This document shows positions 19,827 to 30,818 of a stretch of DNA of 64,000 nucleotides, in pieces. Source of the stretch: Coffea arabica (taxonomy: Eukaryota > Streptophyta > Magnoliopsida > Gentianales > Rubiaceae); NCBI RefSeq assembly GCF_036785885.1, contig NC_092310.1, positions 1,302,001 through 1,366,000 of the forward strand, in the 5' to 3' direction. The notes under the pieces are model-generated. The model had not been told where the DNA came from and searched no databases. It worked only from the letters and a program-made list of their open reading frames with translations. Numbering within the stretch: the stretch's first letter is position 1; the number at the start of each line of letters is the position of its first letter. Made by a program: the position numbers and the translations under genes.

Positions 19827-21720
19827 CGGGTGATAAATATTCCAATCAATAGCACCTAAATATATAGACCCTTTTTCATTACCTGTTTCTTGTCCGTGTA
19901 ACTCAGCGCATTTCTGGACTTTTTCTTTCCAAAATCATCTCAGAACTTGCGAATATGCAGCTTGAAAGTTCAAAGTTAATTCTACCTTCTAAGTGACTGC
20001 TTAATCATCTTAGTTTGATATTGCCGTGTTCTATTTAAGCTATTAAATATTGAAAAAGAAAGGAAGATGTAACCCTTGATTAATTATCCAAAATTTTGAG
20101 TGAAACCAATTTCAATTCACTCAATTCAATTTAAAATCCAGATTTCAAACCCATTAATTACCCTATTAATTATTGGAGTAATTTATATTTTCATTTACAT
20201 CAAAATGAATGAATTATTTGAAGTTAAAATCAGGTTTATGGTTCGACGACTAGGTTTGATAACTGGGAGTAGAAATGGTGTAAAAAGGGATGGGAGGGTT
20301 AAAAGGAATATTTGAAGCTAAAATCATAAATTATCCTGCACATTTATATGATTTGTTCATCTTGAACAGACATTGTCTTGAATACTTAGGAAAATTTTCT
20401 TGTAAGACTAAAAGAACTAATTTTGAAGAATATTCATATTAAGCACACTTGTAGAGAATTATCATATGTATTAATCTATCAATTATAATATTTATTAAAC
20501 TTAATTTATACAATCAGGAAAAATAGTTTGAAAGGGAAAATGATACTTTTCCTCTCCAATATTTAGTGGTTGGAAAAATTTCACCCACAAAGTTTCATTG
20601 CGAATACATTTAGTTCCTACGAATTTAATTTATAAACAATAGTACAAGTGATAGCAAATCAACCAATTTGGGTGGAAAAAAATTGACAAATAGCTCGTTT
20701 AGTCCCTCAACTCTTTTTTTTTTGTAAATTATCTTTTTTTCTTAATAAATAAAAAATGATATTTTATTTTATCCTGTTTAATGCTTCTATTTTTTTTTTC
20801 CAATCCCAGAAGTACTTTTTGATTTCACTTCCTTCAACCTTCAAATGCGACAATGTTGATGAGCATGACCAAAATTTCAACCTTTCTTTAAAAAAAGAAA
20901 AACTTCACTTTTCTTGTAGTTTTTTTATTTTCTTTTGTACATAAATTCTTTGTTTTCCTTTTTACTTTCTTTTGCTATTTTTGACACTTTCCTTTCTTCT
21001 TTTTGTCTAGTCCCTGATTTTTTTTTTCTATTTAGTCCTTTTATTTTTTCCCCTTAAATACCATTTGCCATAAAACTTTTTCCATCACCAGACTCGGTGG
21101 CTTAAAAGGGCATGACAAACTGTTCATATTCTTTTTCAAAAAAAGGAAATCTATAATTTTTTTTATTTCTTTTTATGTTATTCCTTCATTTTCTTTTTTG
21201 CATTTTTAGTTTAAGAATCTTATTAAATTAGAACTATAGATGCGTGTTAAATAATATTTACTCAAATTTCAAAATTTTCATTTGCACATGTAGCATGCAT
21301 TCCAATCCCACTCGTATTAAAAAAAAAACTACTACATTGAAAATCTAAACATTATTTCTTTTCTTTTTATATAATTTTTTTCCTTTTCTTTTTCAAAAGA
21401 GGAAGAAGAGGCAGCACGAGTGATAGATGCGGAGTAGATAAAGGAAGAGTCTGAATTATTGAAAAGGGAGAGAGAAGCTGCCAAGATTACTTTACAGATG
21501 GACATAGATGATTTTGTTCTCTCTCTAATTTGAGATTGAGCTTGAGGACAATCTAATGGCTACATCTTAGTTGTTAGGAGAATTTCCAATTATACCTCTT
21601 TTCAGTATATTGAATATATTTCAATGGTGTTAACAAACTCACATATTGATATTTTTGTTTTCGCAATGGTTTTTATTATTTATTAATTTTTTTGGTGTGA
21701 GATTTTGCAGCGCTTTGAAT
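19827..21720. other. GLP2 module 3' flank (second copy of the intergenic module)
   Basis: 19827-21018 duplicates 13828-15027. The rest is AT-rich, with many homopolymer runs, and corresponds to the 9910-12300 flank of GLP1. No gene is supported. Confidence 0.6.
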
Positions 21721-21928
21721 TAATGGTGCAAACGAATTGAATTGAGTCAAGTTTTGGTCTAATCGAATCGAGTCTCAACTTAGTTTTATGAAACTTGAAC
21801 TCGAGCTCGAGTTTGACGAGTTCAAAATGTAAAGTTCGAGTTCGAACTCGACTAAAATTCGAGTCAAGCTCAAACTTAAAAAAATAATTATTTTATTTTA
21901 AAAAATGAATAAAATAATAATTTTTCAA

Positions 21929-21969
<41 letters not shown>

Positions 21970-22092
21970 CTAGTTGGCTCGCGAGTTAACGAGTTGAATA
22001 TCTTTGACCTCGACCTTGACTTGATCAGTTCAAGTTCGAGTCAAGCTCGGATTCTAGCTGCTCGCGAGCTGTTTGATTCATTTGCAGTCGTA
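21721..22092. mobile_element. hAT-like MITE 3' of GLP2 (372 bp)
   Basis: Imperfect terminal inverted repeats: left TAATGGTGCAAACGAATT, right end reverse complement TACGACTGCAAATGAATC. It is flanked by CTTTGAAT (21713-21720) and CTTCAAAT (22093-22100), an 8-bp duplication with two mismatches. GLP1's equivalent flank near 11955 lacks the insert. The inside is rich in CTCGAG/CGAACTCGA motifs with a central AT dinucleotide run (about 21940-21966). No transposase is present. Confidence 0.55.
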
Positions 22093-22499
22093 CTTCAAAT
22101 ACTTCTTACAAGTGCTCCAAAGGTTTTTCATTGCACAATGAAACTATGGTAAGAAGAATTCATCCAATCTGTGGAGATGCGTTCTTTTAATCAGACAAAA
22201 TTCATCTTTCTAGAATCCAAAAATAAAAGAAGATAAATGTGGTTCATATATTGATTATATCACAGGGTACAAAAAAATTAAGAAAAGAGGTAGTGATTTA
22301 TAAATTGCATTTTCCTGTAAGGTGGGAAATGCCAATGTATTAATCTATGTAGAACCGTTGTAGTAACAAAGGGGCCGAAATAATGCTGGATTTTGGAGTC
22401 ATTCCATATGGAGATCAAAGTGGAAATGACCCAATTATTTATGCTTCAACAGATTACTGTTGCACCCCGAATCTCCTTTGGTTTCAAGAGTTACCCATA

Positions 22500-23289
22500 C
22501 TACGGGTAGTTGTTATCCCACCAAAATTGGGACTGAAGTTTTTTGATGACATTGTTTCCAACCTGGAATGCTTTGGTAAGAACATCAGGAGAAATTGGAG
22601 GATCTGATCCGAATACAGCATTAGCAATGGTGATGACTCCTGGATTCTGGCTGCCTAAACCAGCAAAAGCAACAGCATTTGAATGTCCTTGGTTGAATTG
22701 GAAATGAATGAGGCCTTGGGGGAACACAAACACATCTCCTGGATTCAAAACCTTGGTGAAGAGCTTATTCTTCATGTTCATGCCCGGATTCGAAGTAACA
22801 AAACCAACAACTAGAGTACCCTCCAAAACAAAGAGGACCTCGGTAGCACGAGGGTGAATGTGGGGAGGGTTCAAACCATAAGGCGCAAAATCGATGCGTG
22901 CTAAGGAAACACCTAAAGTGTTGAGCCCTGGAATTTGGTTGACATTTACTGCTGTTACATTGGACCCGAGTGGATTTGCTGTGCTTCCAGGTTTGTTAAG
23001 CCCTGGAAAGAAGAAATCTTCGGGTTTCACAAGCTTTGGATCCTTGCATATCTTTCCATTGACAAATACTGCATTAGCCATGATTCAACTTAGTTAGTTT
23101 GTCAAACATAGTTAGAATTCAAGTATAATATACAAGAGTCAAGAAATTTTTGAAGTAATCTAGTTTACCTCCGGCATTGGCATCAGGAACTGCCACACAA
23201 AAATCCTGCAGTGGACTTGGATTAGATGCATGGACAACTGTAAAAACAAGTGCCAAGATGGCTGCAGCAATATGGATCCGAACTGCCAT
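22500..23289 (-). CDS. GLP: Germin-like protein GLP2, 5'UTR split by a retrotransposon
   Basis: Exons 23289-23169 and 23068-22500, encoding 229 aa. The signal peptide is [22 protein letters not shown]31 and C48, the sequon N77 and the cupin ligands H110, H112, E117 and H162 are all present, with HIH in place of GLP1's HTH. The reading frame is intact. Element B is inserted 12 bp upstream of the ATG (target duplication AGAGG at 23302-23306 and 28654-28658). The native TATA box (28738-28745) is now about 5.4 kb away. Expression would need splicing out of the element, a promoter in the LTR remnant, or transcription across the element. The gene is otherwise apt to encode a secreted cupin. Confidence 0.9.
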
Positions 23290-23306
23290 GGTTATCACAA
23301 AAGAGG

Positions 23307-23466
23307 TGACAGGTTGTCGAAGCCTGTGCAATAATAAATACCTGCTCAAACTAAAAGTAATTTCTGTAGATAGTGGTGAGCAGGGTCGAATCCACAGGGA
23401 CTGGGAGTAATTATTTCTTTTCAAGTTCACAGTGACAAGGGGAGTGTTTTTATGCAGAAGGTGACA
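23307..23466 (-). repeat. 3' LTR remnant of element B (unit 1)
   Basis: It matches the first 160 bases (plus orientation) of the complete LTR at 27204-27363, then switches abruptly to GC-rich internal sequence. Unit 2 has the same breakpoint at 43008, so the deletion predates the large duplication. Confidence 0.85.
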
Positions 23467-24120
23467 GTGGCGGGTGGCTTCAGGCGCGCAAGTGAGGCGC
23501 GTGGCTGTGGTCAAGGGTGGAGCAAGGGCGAGCGGCTACGTGGGCAGTAGAGGCGGGCATCGGCCGTGGCTGCTGGCGGCGGACGGGCTGGAGAAGAAAG
23601 GGAGAGCCCGCGCCAAGTGGTGGTGGAAGGCAGCGGCGGTCACGTGGGCAAGTGGGCGGCGTGCGTCGCGCTTGGGCGGCGGGACAGAGGCTACTGCCGC
23701 GCACCTGTGGGATTGTGGCTGTGCGAGGAAGGAGCTGCGTGTGGAAGGAAGATGGGCAGCGGCGGCGGCGATGGAGCTTCAGCAGCGGCGGGCGGCGAGG
23801 TGCGAAGTGGATGGCTGGCTGGTCCTTCGTGCGAGACGCAAGGTGGCGGCGTGAGTGAGGTGGGCTGCGAGCAAAAGGGATTCGGACAACAGAGAGAGAG
23901 CAGGGGAGAAGGAAGAAAGAAAGAAGAAAGAAAGAAATTTTTTTTTTTTTTTTTTTTTTTTGTAAAACTGAGCTACGGTGAAAAGGGAAGAAGAAAAAAA
24001 AAATTCTTTTTTTTTTTTTTTAAATTGAGAAACCTAGCTACGGTTGAGAAATTTTTCTCTCTTTTTTTTTTTTAATCCTTACCTTTCCCGCGAACGTGAC
24101 GCGGGCACGTCATGAGGGCA
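23467..24120 (-). other. GC-rich segment of element B
   Basis: About 400 bases (23467-23890) are far richer in G and C than anything else in the window. They are followed by an A/G stretch, long T runs (23938-24075) and two AGCTACGGT motifs. Several overlapping ORFs exist in all frames because stop codons are rare in GC-rich DNA. None resembles a protein I recognise. A captured host gene fragment is possible but unproven. Part of it (from 23653) is repeated at 25354-25590 by the 1.7-kb duplication. Confidence 0.4.
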
Positions 24121-24294
24121 AGAGAGCTCCCAGAAGTTTCTGATCGTGAGCTTCCTGCAGGTCACCACGGGGGCGCGTCATGACTGAAGGTCACCTACAA
24201 ATCAGTAAAAACGAAAATTAACACCCAAAATCAGTCAAATTCAAGGAAGACAGATTTAAACTAACAAATAAAATCAAACAAACAACTAAAAGAA

Positions 24295-24347
24295 ATTGGG
24301 TTGCCTCCCAATGAGCGCCTTTCTTTAATGTCTTTGGTTAGACATTA
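24295..24347 (-). other. Double stem-loop after gag-like ORF, element B duplicate copy
   Basis: Same structure as 25995-26047, brought here by the 1.7-kb tandem duplication. Confidence 0.5.
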
Positions 24348-24358
24348 TCATGTTTTGT

Positions 24359-25105
24359 TCATGGAGGATAAAATCGTGTGGCTCGTTTTAATGTTTCATC
24401 CTCTATATAGTCCTGATAACCCTCGTAAATAGAATAATTCTTGAGCATACGAGCTACGGGCTTCCATGGACTAGTGAATGGCGCCAAACGAGTCGATGAT
24501 AATTTGCATTCTCCATTCACTTCTCCCTCATTTGCATTTGTTGGTACAAGATATCTTGCCATCGCCACTCTTAATTTATTCCTGTCATGAAATTCAAAAT
24601 TATCTGGTATAATAAAGTCAATTTCATTAACAGGAATTGAAGAGTAAGAGTCAGGAGAATAGTGATAAAGGAGTGGAGGAGATGTCACCGCATTTGGAGA
24701 TTGTTCACTGGATTCATTCACTTGAATGAGTTGATCCTGGAGTCTCATTTTTTGCACTTCAACTTCCTTTTCAACTGCATCTTTAAATCCGTTTCCTTGA
24801 AACTCTTGCAATTCCATGTCATTTGGCCGGATAATTGCACTCTCATCTCCTTCAAGATTGATATTGGTTTGTGAGGGCAATTCTTCAAGGTGAGAAGCTA
24901 ATCGCTCTATCCTGGATGTCAATTGACGCATTTGATCTGCCAGGTCGCGAAGGCTCGCTTGTGTCTTCTGATGAAATCGATTTAGGCTCGCTTGTGTCTC
25001 CTGATGAAATCGATTTGTATTAGCAATTAGTAATCCCATCATTTCTTCAAGAGACAAACCTGACACGGAGGATGATTGCTGAGACTCTTGCTGTTGAAAA
25101 TCCAT
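24359..25105 (-). pseudogene. Gag-like ORF of element B, duplicated copy
   Basis: The 248-aa translation is identical to 26059-26805. The upstream part of the frame runs into the duplication junction at 25353/25354, so this copy has lost its original 5' end and leader. It is a by-product of the duplication and unlikely to be translated independently. Confidence 0.55.
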
Positions 25106-25994
25106 TGGCCCGGTCGCATAATCAAAATTGGATTTATCCCACCATCCTTGATCATACCCGTTTGAATAAGGGTCATACCACGTTTGAAATCGAGATGGAA
25201 AATCTCCAAAAGTATCAATTGGAGCGCTTAAATTATCTTGAAATGCGGGGCATGTGTCAGTTGAATAACCTGAATCAAAATAAGTTCCACAATTTGCAAT
25301 AGCCCATTGATCATTAGAAAAACATGAGTCTCATAACTCCATTCAAGAACAAATGGGCGGCGTGCGTCGCGCTTGGGCGGCGGGACAGAGGCTACTGCCG
25401 CGCACCTGTGGGATTGTGGCTGTGCGAGGAAGGAGCTGCGTGTGGAAGGAAGATGGGCAGCGGCGGCGGCGATGGAGCTTCAGCAGCGGCGGGCGGCGAG
25501 GTGCGAAGTGGATGGCTGGCTGGTCCTTCGTGCGAGACGCAAGGTGGCGGCGTGAGTGAGGTGGGCTGCGAGCAAAAGGGATTCGGACAACAGAGAGAGA
25601 GCAGGGGAGAAGGAAGAAAGAAAGAAGAAAGAAAGAAATTTTTTTTTTTTTTTTTTTTTTTTGTAAAACTGAGCTACGGTGAAAAGGGAAGAAGAAAAAA
25701 AAATTCTTTTTTTTTTTTTTTAAATTGAGAAACCTAGCTACGGTTGAGAAATTTTTCTCTCTTTTTTTTTTTTAATCCTTACCTTTCCCGCGAACGTGAC
25801 GCGGGCACGTCATGAGGGCAAGAGAGCTCCCAGAAGTTTCTGATCGTGAGCTTCCTGCAGGTCACCACGGGGGCGCGTCATGACTGAAGGTCACCTACAA
25901 ATCAGTAAAAACGAAAATTAACACCCAAAATCAGTCAAATTCAAGGAAGACAGATTTAAACTAACAAATAAAATCAAACAAACAACTAAAAGAA

Positions 25995-26047
25995 ATTGGG
26001 TTGCCTCCCAATGAGCGCCTTTCTTTAATGTCTTTGGTTAGACATTA
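25995..26047 (-). other. Double stem-loop 3' of the gag-like ORF (element B)
   Basis: Read on the minus strand: hairpin 1 pairs TAATGTCT with AGACATTA (26047-26026) around AACCAA. Hairpin 2 is ATTGGG-AGGCAA-CCCAAT (26012-25995). Hairpin 2 starts 46 nt after the ORF stop (26059), the same distance as in element A. Confidence 0.6.
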
Positions 26048-26058
26048 TCATGTTTTGT

Positions 26059-26805
26059 TCATGGAGGATAAAATCGTGTGGCTCGTTTTAATGTTTCATC
26101 CTCTATATAGTCCTGATAACCCTCGTAAATAGAATAATTCTTGAGCATACGAGCTACGGGCTTCCATGGACTAGTGAATGGCGCCAAACGAGTCGATGAT
26201 AATTTGCATTCTCCATTCACTTCTCCCTCATTTGCATTTGTTGGTACAAGATATCTTGCCATCGCCACTCTTAATTTATTCCTGTCATGAAATTCAAAAT
26301 TATCTGGTATAATAAAGTCAATTTCATTAACAGGAATTGAAGAGTAAGAGTCAGGAGAATAGTGATAAAGGAGTGGAGGAGATGTCACCGCATTTGGAGA
26401 TTGTTCACTGGATTCATTCACTTGAATGAGTTGATCCTGGAGTCTCATTTTTTGCACTTCAACTTCCTTTTCAACTGCATCTTTAAATCCGTTTCCTTGA
26501 AACTCTTGCAATTCCATGTCATTTGGCCGGATAATTGCACTCTCATCTCCTTCAAGATTGATATTGGTTTGTGAGGGCAATTCTTCAAGGTGAGAAGCTA
26601 ATCGCTCTATCCTGGATGTCAATTGACGCATTTGATCTGCCAGGTCGCGAAGGCTCGCTTGTGTCTTCTGATGAAATCGATTTAGGCTCGCTTGTGTCTC
26701 CTGATGAAATCGATTTGTATTAGCAATTAGTAATCCCATCATTTCTTCAAGAGACAAACCTGACACGGAGGATGATTGCTGAGACTCTTGCTGTTGAAAA
26801 TCCAT
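26059..26805 (-). pseudogene. Gag-like nucleocapsid-region ORF of element B (248 aa; longer frame broken upstream)
   Basis: The ORF has an 11-residue direct repeat (RFHQETQASLN and RFHQKTQASLR, about 32-53). A probable coiled coil leads to LEELPSQTN, the arrangement seen in the C-terminal part of Athila/Tat-like Gag. The same frame stays open upstream of the Met to about 27015 and there includes Cys-containing and Tyr/Asn-rich segments like those of the element A protein. A likely original start (27092, MAANIPYF...) is in another frame, and the frames separate at a T5 run near 27018-27022. This suggests a single-base frameshift. No capsid, protease or polymerase is present. Confidence 0.55.
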
Positions 26806-27181
26806 TGGCCCGGTCGCATAATCAAAATTGGATTTATCCCACCATCCTTGATCATACCCGTTTGAATAAGGGTCATACCACGTTTGAAATCGAGATGGAA
26901 AATCTCCAAAAGTATCAATTGGAGCGCTTAAATTATCTTGAAATGCGGGGCATGTGTCAGTTGAATAACCTGAATCAAAATAAGTTCCACAATTTGCAAT
27001 AGCCCATTGATCATTAGAAAAACATGAGTCTCATAACTCCATTCAAGAACAAAGTCCAGTCTATCATCAAAATATGGAATGTTAGCAGCCATAAAAAAAT
27101 AAAAAAAATAAGAGAAAAATAAATTTAAAAAAAATGAAAACAAGATAAACTCAAAAAGAAACAAATTAATCTGACACCAGT

Positions 27182-27198
27182 CCCCGGCAACGGCGCCA
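27182..27198 (-). promoter_or_regulatory. Primer binding site of element B (tRNA-Asp type)
   Basis: The minus strand reads TGGCGCCGTTGCCGGGG, fully complementary to the 3' end of tRNA-Asp as I recall it. It lies five bases inside the 5' LTR boundary. Confidence 0.88.
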
Positions 27199-27203
27199 AA
27201 TAT

Positions 27204-28653
27204 TGACAGGTTGTCGAAGCCTGTGCAATAATAAATACCTGCTCAAACTAAAAGTAATTTCTGTAGATAGTGGTGAGTATGGTCGAATCCACAGGGACTG
27301 GGAGTAATTATTTCTTTTCAAGTTCACAGTGACAAGGGGAGTGTTTTTATGCAGAAGGTGACAATCAAAGAAATTCAACTAAAATATAAAAAGCTACTAA
27401 AAATTAAATAACAAATTACTAAAATCAAATAAGTGATAATTAAGGATCTAGCCAAGGAATGACTTCAGCAATAGTTCACCTAATTGATCATCGATAAGCA
27501 AAGGCAATTCCAATTATTTATCAATAAATAGGTTATAACTACCAAACAAACGATGGCAGTCAACCCCTCCTTACTGTGTCGGTGATCAAGGTACGTCCGT
27601 TAATCACTGCTCTAATTGAAAAACAATCCTAGGTACGCCCGTAAAATTTAATTCCCCAATTGCCTTACGTATTAGAGGAGCCCTATTCTAACCAAATAAC
27701 ACACTACCAGGGTTATTTTAGATTAACCCGCGTATTCCCTTGACACAAATCTAATCATGCCATTTGTCACTATTTTAGAGCAATTAAACAATTACGGATT
27801 TAATGTCCTAATTGACAATAGATTACCCAATCAACTAATTATCTGGATCCAAGACAATCAATTAATTAAATAACCATAAGCACTGTAACCAGGGAATATG
27901 CGAATACCAATAAATAAAAGTAAAAGATAAAATTAAATCGATCTCACAATTTTAGGCGATCCAAAACGTCCATTGTCCCTTGACTAGAGCGAGAAAATTA
28001 GTTCATACTTGGTGCGAAAAATCCATGCAAAATTGGAACAACAGCTGCGGCCATTGTTCTTGCTCGCGCGAATTCAACTCAGCCAAAGGGATAAGGAAAA
28101 ACGAGAGACTAAGAAAAGTGATTCAATCTCTCAATTGCCGTTGACATGTCAAGGGAAAAACTACTATAAAGCTAAGAAGAAAAGTCAACAAAAGCCACAT
28201 TGGCTCCTGACATCCGTAAGAAGAAAACCAAAAGAAGTAAGGAAGGACTACAAAAGAAAAATCAAAAGCAAGCCTAAGCTACAGCCGACCTCTCCTCTGC
28301 ACACTTTTTCTAATTCCTATCTACTGTCTACTCTAATGCTTGCGGCGGCTCCCTCCTCTGGAGAGGAAGAAGTGACACCCCGACTTCAGCCCTTTGTTCC
28401 TTTTTTTAATGCTTTTGTCTTCGGCAATTACTAAAATGGGCACAAGTTTGCCTTTGGCAACAATGCCCCCGGGATAAGCTCTGTGCCTTAGACTCCTTTT
28501 GTGTCAAATTGGCACTTGTTATCATATTTTCGTTCTACTCCCTGAAATATATGCCAAATACTAAAAATGAGTAGAATCTATCAATTAATTCACATCGAGT
28601 CAGGTAATAGGGAAAATTAATAATAAAATAAATGATAAAATTACACCCTATCA
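27204..28653 (-). repeat. 5' LTR of element B, complete (1,450 bp)
   Basis: The LTR is bounded by TGATAGGG...CCTGTCA on the minus strand, with the primer site on one side and the AGAGG target duplication on the other. It carries TCCCTGTGGATTCGACC (minus strand, about 27281-27298), related to GTGGGATCGACCC in A and C. The ORF at 28009-28434 has no recognisable domain and is treated as chance. Confidence 0.9.
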
Positions 28654-28760
28654 AGAGGGATCAAACTATGTGAACTAATTAGAAGGATGGTAACTTGTTT
28701 CTTCTCTGGTGGTGGAAGGACATGTGGGAAAGATGCCTATTTATAGCCACTTTTGGTACG
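28654..28760 (-). promoter_or_regulatory. Displaced GLP2 promoter: target duplication, 5'UTR remainder and TATA box
   Basis: After AGAGG (28654-28658), the sequence resumes as the GLP 5'UTR and promoter, aligned with 13155-13250. The TATA box is at 28738-28745. Before the insertion it lay about 100 bp from the ATG at 23289. Confidence 0.8.
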
Positions 28761-30141
28761 TTGAACTGGTCATTATATTTTCTTATCTTAAAGATTAAAA
28801 AATGCCACATTGTCTATGTGTACTATTTTTGCACAATTCAACCGACGAAAGATTCTGCAACCACTACTTTCGACTTTGTCATTTTCAGTAAGACTGATTA
28901 ATAGCGTGTAAATGGACCTTTTCATTTCCTGTTTCTTGTCTGTGTACGTAACTTAGAAAGTGGATGGACTTTTTCTTTCTTTTTATGTTTTCAAAATCTA
29001 CTCTAGACTTGCGTAAATGCAGATTGGCAAGTTCTAACTTCTAGTGCTGGTTTTTAAATCACCTTGGTTTATTATTTCCATATTTTATTTAAGCTATTAA
29101 ATGTTGAAGAAAATATAGATGTAACCCTTGATTAACTTTCCAAAATTTTGGATGAAACTTAATTTTCTTTTACTCGTTCGATTCAATACCAGATTTTACT
29201 CCCGTCCTTGTATATTTACCCAATCAAAGTTCACAGCAGTAATAGCTTTCATTACTTCTTTTTTTCCTCCAAACATAAAAAAGAAGAAATTGAAATAAAA
29301 AATGATAAATACCATTAAAGATTTGGTTTAAAACCTATAACGACATTTGTAGTAAAAAAAGATTTGGCATTTTTTGTTTCTTATTTATTTGTTTTATTTT
29401 TTCCTTCCATCTTTTTTTGTTATTTATTTATTTATTTTTTATTTCCCTTTCATCTTTTTTGTATTTAGACAAAATTAAGATTTTGTAGGTCAAAGCATAA
29501 ATTTTCAAAATCATCTCTTCTCTTCCCAAAAGAGAGAGAGAGAAGGAAAAAAGAAAAAAAGAAAAAAGTTGTGAAAGGGTAAATTTATTAATTTATTAGT
29601 TTGACTTTGACATTTTATTATTGACCGTTAAATTTAATTGAAAAAACTAATGGTGTCACTTTAACCCAAACTATGTTTAAACAATAGGGAAGTTATATAA
29701 CAAGGCACCAAACCATAGGGGGTAATAAGTAATTTACCCTTGATATTTTCGTTTACATCACAGAAAGCAATAATTAAAGTTAAATTTAAAATTATCTTGC
29801 TCATTCGTGTGATTTATTCATCTTGAATAGGAAAATTTGGAAAGTTTTCTAATGAATATTCTTTAACCACCCTTGTAAGGAATTATCAAATGTATCAATC
29901 GATCAATTCTACTATTTACTAACCTTAGTTACTTCATGTAATCAGAGAAATAGTCTAAATGAAAGGGAAAATGAAAGTTATTGCAGTCAATGTCTAGGGT
30001 TTGGACAATTTTCAATTCATTGAAAACATATTTAGTACAGTGAATTTACAATTAGTTTTCAAACCTAATTTTTAGGGGTTGGGCATTTAGTCCTATAATT
30101 TTAATTTACAATCAATTTAGTACGATTGGCAGCAAATCAAC
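28761..30141. other. GLP2 upstream / GLP3 downstream intergenic DNA
   Basis: AT-rich non-coding DNA. It aligns in part with the GLP1 upstream region (13300-14040) and then with the module 3' flank (from about 29850). It includes T-rich simple sequence (29380-29450) and a GAGAGA run near 29530. It ends at the hAT element's target duplication AAATCAAC (30134-30141). No gene is supported. Confidence 0.5.
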
Positions 30142-30810
30142 TAGGGATGGCAACGGGAGCGAGCACCCGTGGGGGGTCATTGGGGCGGGGATTGGAGCGG
30201 GGCCTAGGGGAATTTTTCCCTCCCGTTTAGAAACGGGGCGGGGGGCGGGGGTATACTCCCCTGTCCCACCCCCGCCCCGCCACCCGTATGAATATATATA
30301 TATATATATATATAATGATATTATCAATTATACTACTAATTATACATGTCTATTAATAAAAATTATTAATTATTTATACTAAATTTATTAATACATTTAT
30401 GTTAAATTCCTAACTACACTTAATACAATAACACTTTTTTCTAAAAAAAAACACAATAATAATTTAGTGATTGTATTTGTATCAAAAGTGAAAACTTGAT
30501 TATTTTAGTTATATTTGTTTTATCATATTAGATTGTATTCAAATAACCTTTGTTTAATTATTTTTATGAGTTTCAATTGTGAAGTTACAATGAATAATAA
30601 CTTGGTGATGTATTGATATTTTAGTACTTGATTATTTGCTTAAATTTAATTATAATAACATTATATAATAATTTTTTTTAACCCCGCGGGGGAAGTGAGG
30701 CGGGGCGGGGGAAGCCGGAGGCGGGGGATGGGAGGGGCGGGGGCGGGGGGAATTAAAATGCAACGGGGCGGGGGTTGGGGGAGGTGTCCCCCGCCCCATT
30801 GCCACCCCTA
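30142..30810. mobile_element. GC-ended hAT-like MITE (669 bp)
   Basis: Terminal inverted repeats TAGGGATGGCAACGGG and the reverse complement TAGGGGTGGCAATGGG. A perfect 8-bp target duplication AAATCAAC flanks it (30134-30141 and 30811-30818). The ends are extremely G-rich on one strand (GGGGCGGGG repeats) and the centre is AT-rich, including an AT dinucleotide run. No transposase ORF. It belongs to the abundant TAGGGGTGGCAA-type hAT derivatives of plants. Confidence 0.88.
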
Positions 30811-30818
30811 AAATCAAC

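Larger units (their letters stand above)
25354..27053. repeat. 1.7-kb tandem duplicate inside element B (second unit)
   Basis: It repeats 23653-25353 with only homopolymer length differences. At the junction, ...AAGAACAAA is joined to TGGGCGGCG. Unit 2 has one copy only (43195-44895), so this duplication arose after the 19-kb duplication or was lost from the other copy. Confidence 0.9.
23307..28653 (-). mobile_element. Element B in the GLP2 5'UTR (unit 1, 5.35 kb)
   Basis: Minus-strand LTR retrotransposon bounded by TGACAGG and CCCTATCA and flanked by the 5-bp duplication AGAGG. Order on the minus strand: 5' LTR (28653-27204), tRNA-Asp primer site, gag-like ORF, GC-rich region, then a 160-bp remnant of the 3' LTR (23466-23307). 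The polypurine tract and about 1.29 kb of the 3' LTR are deleted. A 1.7-kb segment is duplicated in tandem (23653-25353 and 25354-27053). No pol is visible, so it is non-autonomous. Confidence 0.9.

Noticed and set aside
23474-24075. Several overlapping ORFs of 74-169 aa in the GC-rich part of element B
   Set aside because: High GC content depletes stop codons in all frames. The proteins are Gly/Arg/Ala-rich and end in poly-Phe from T runs.
28009-28434. 141-aa ORF in the element B LTR
   Set aside because: It lies entirely inside an LTR, antisense to the element, with no domain. Identical LTR location in unit 2 explains its repetition.
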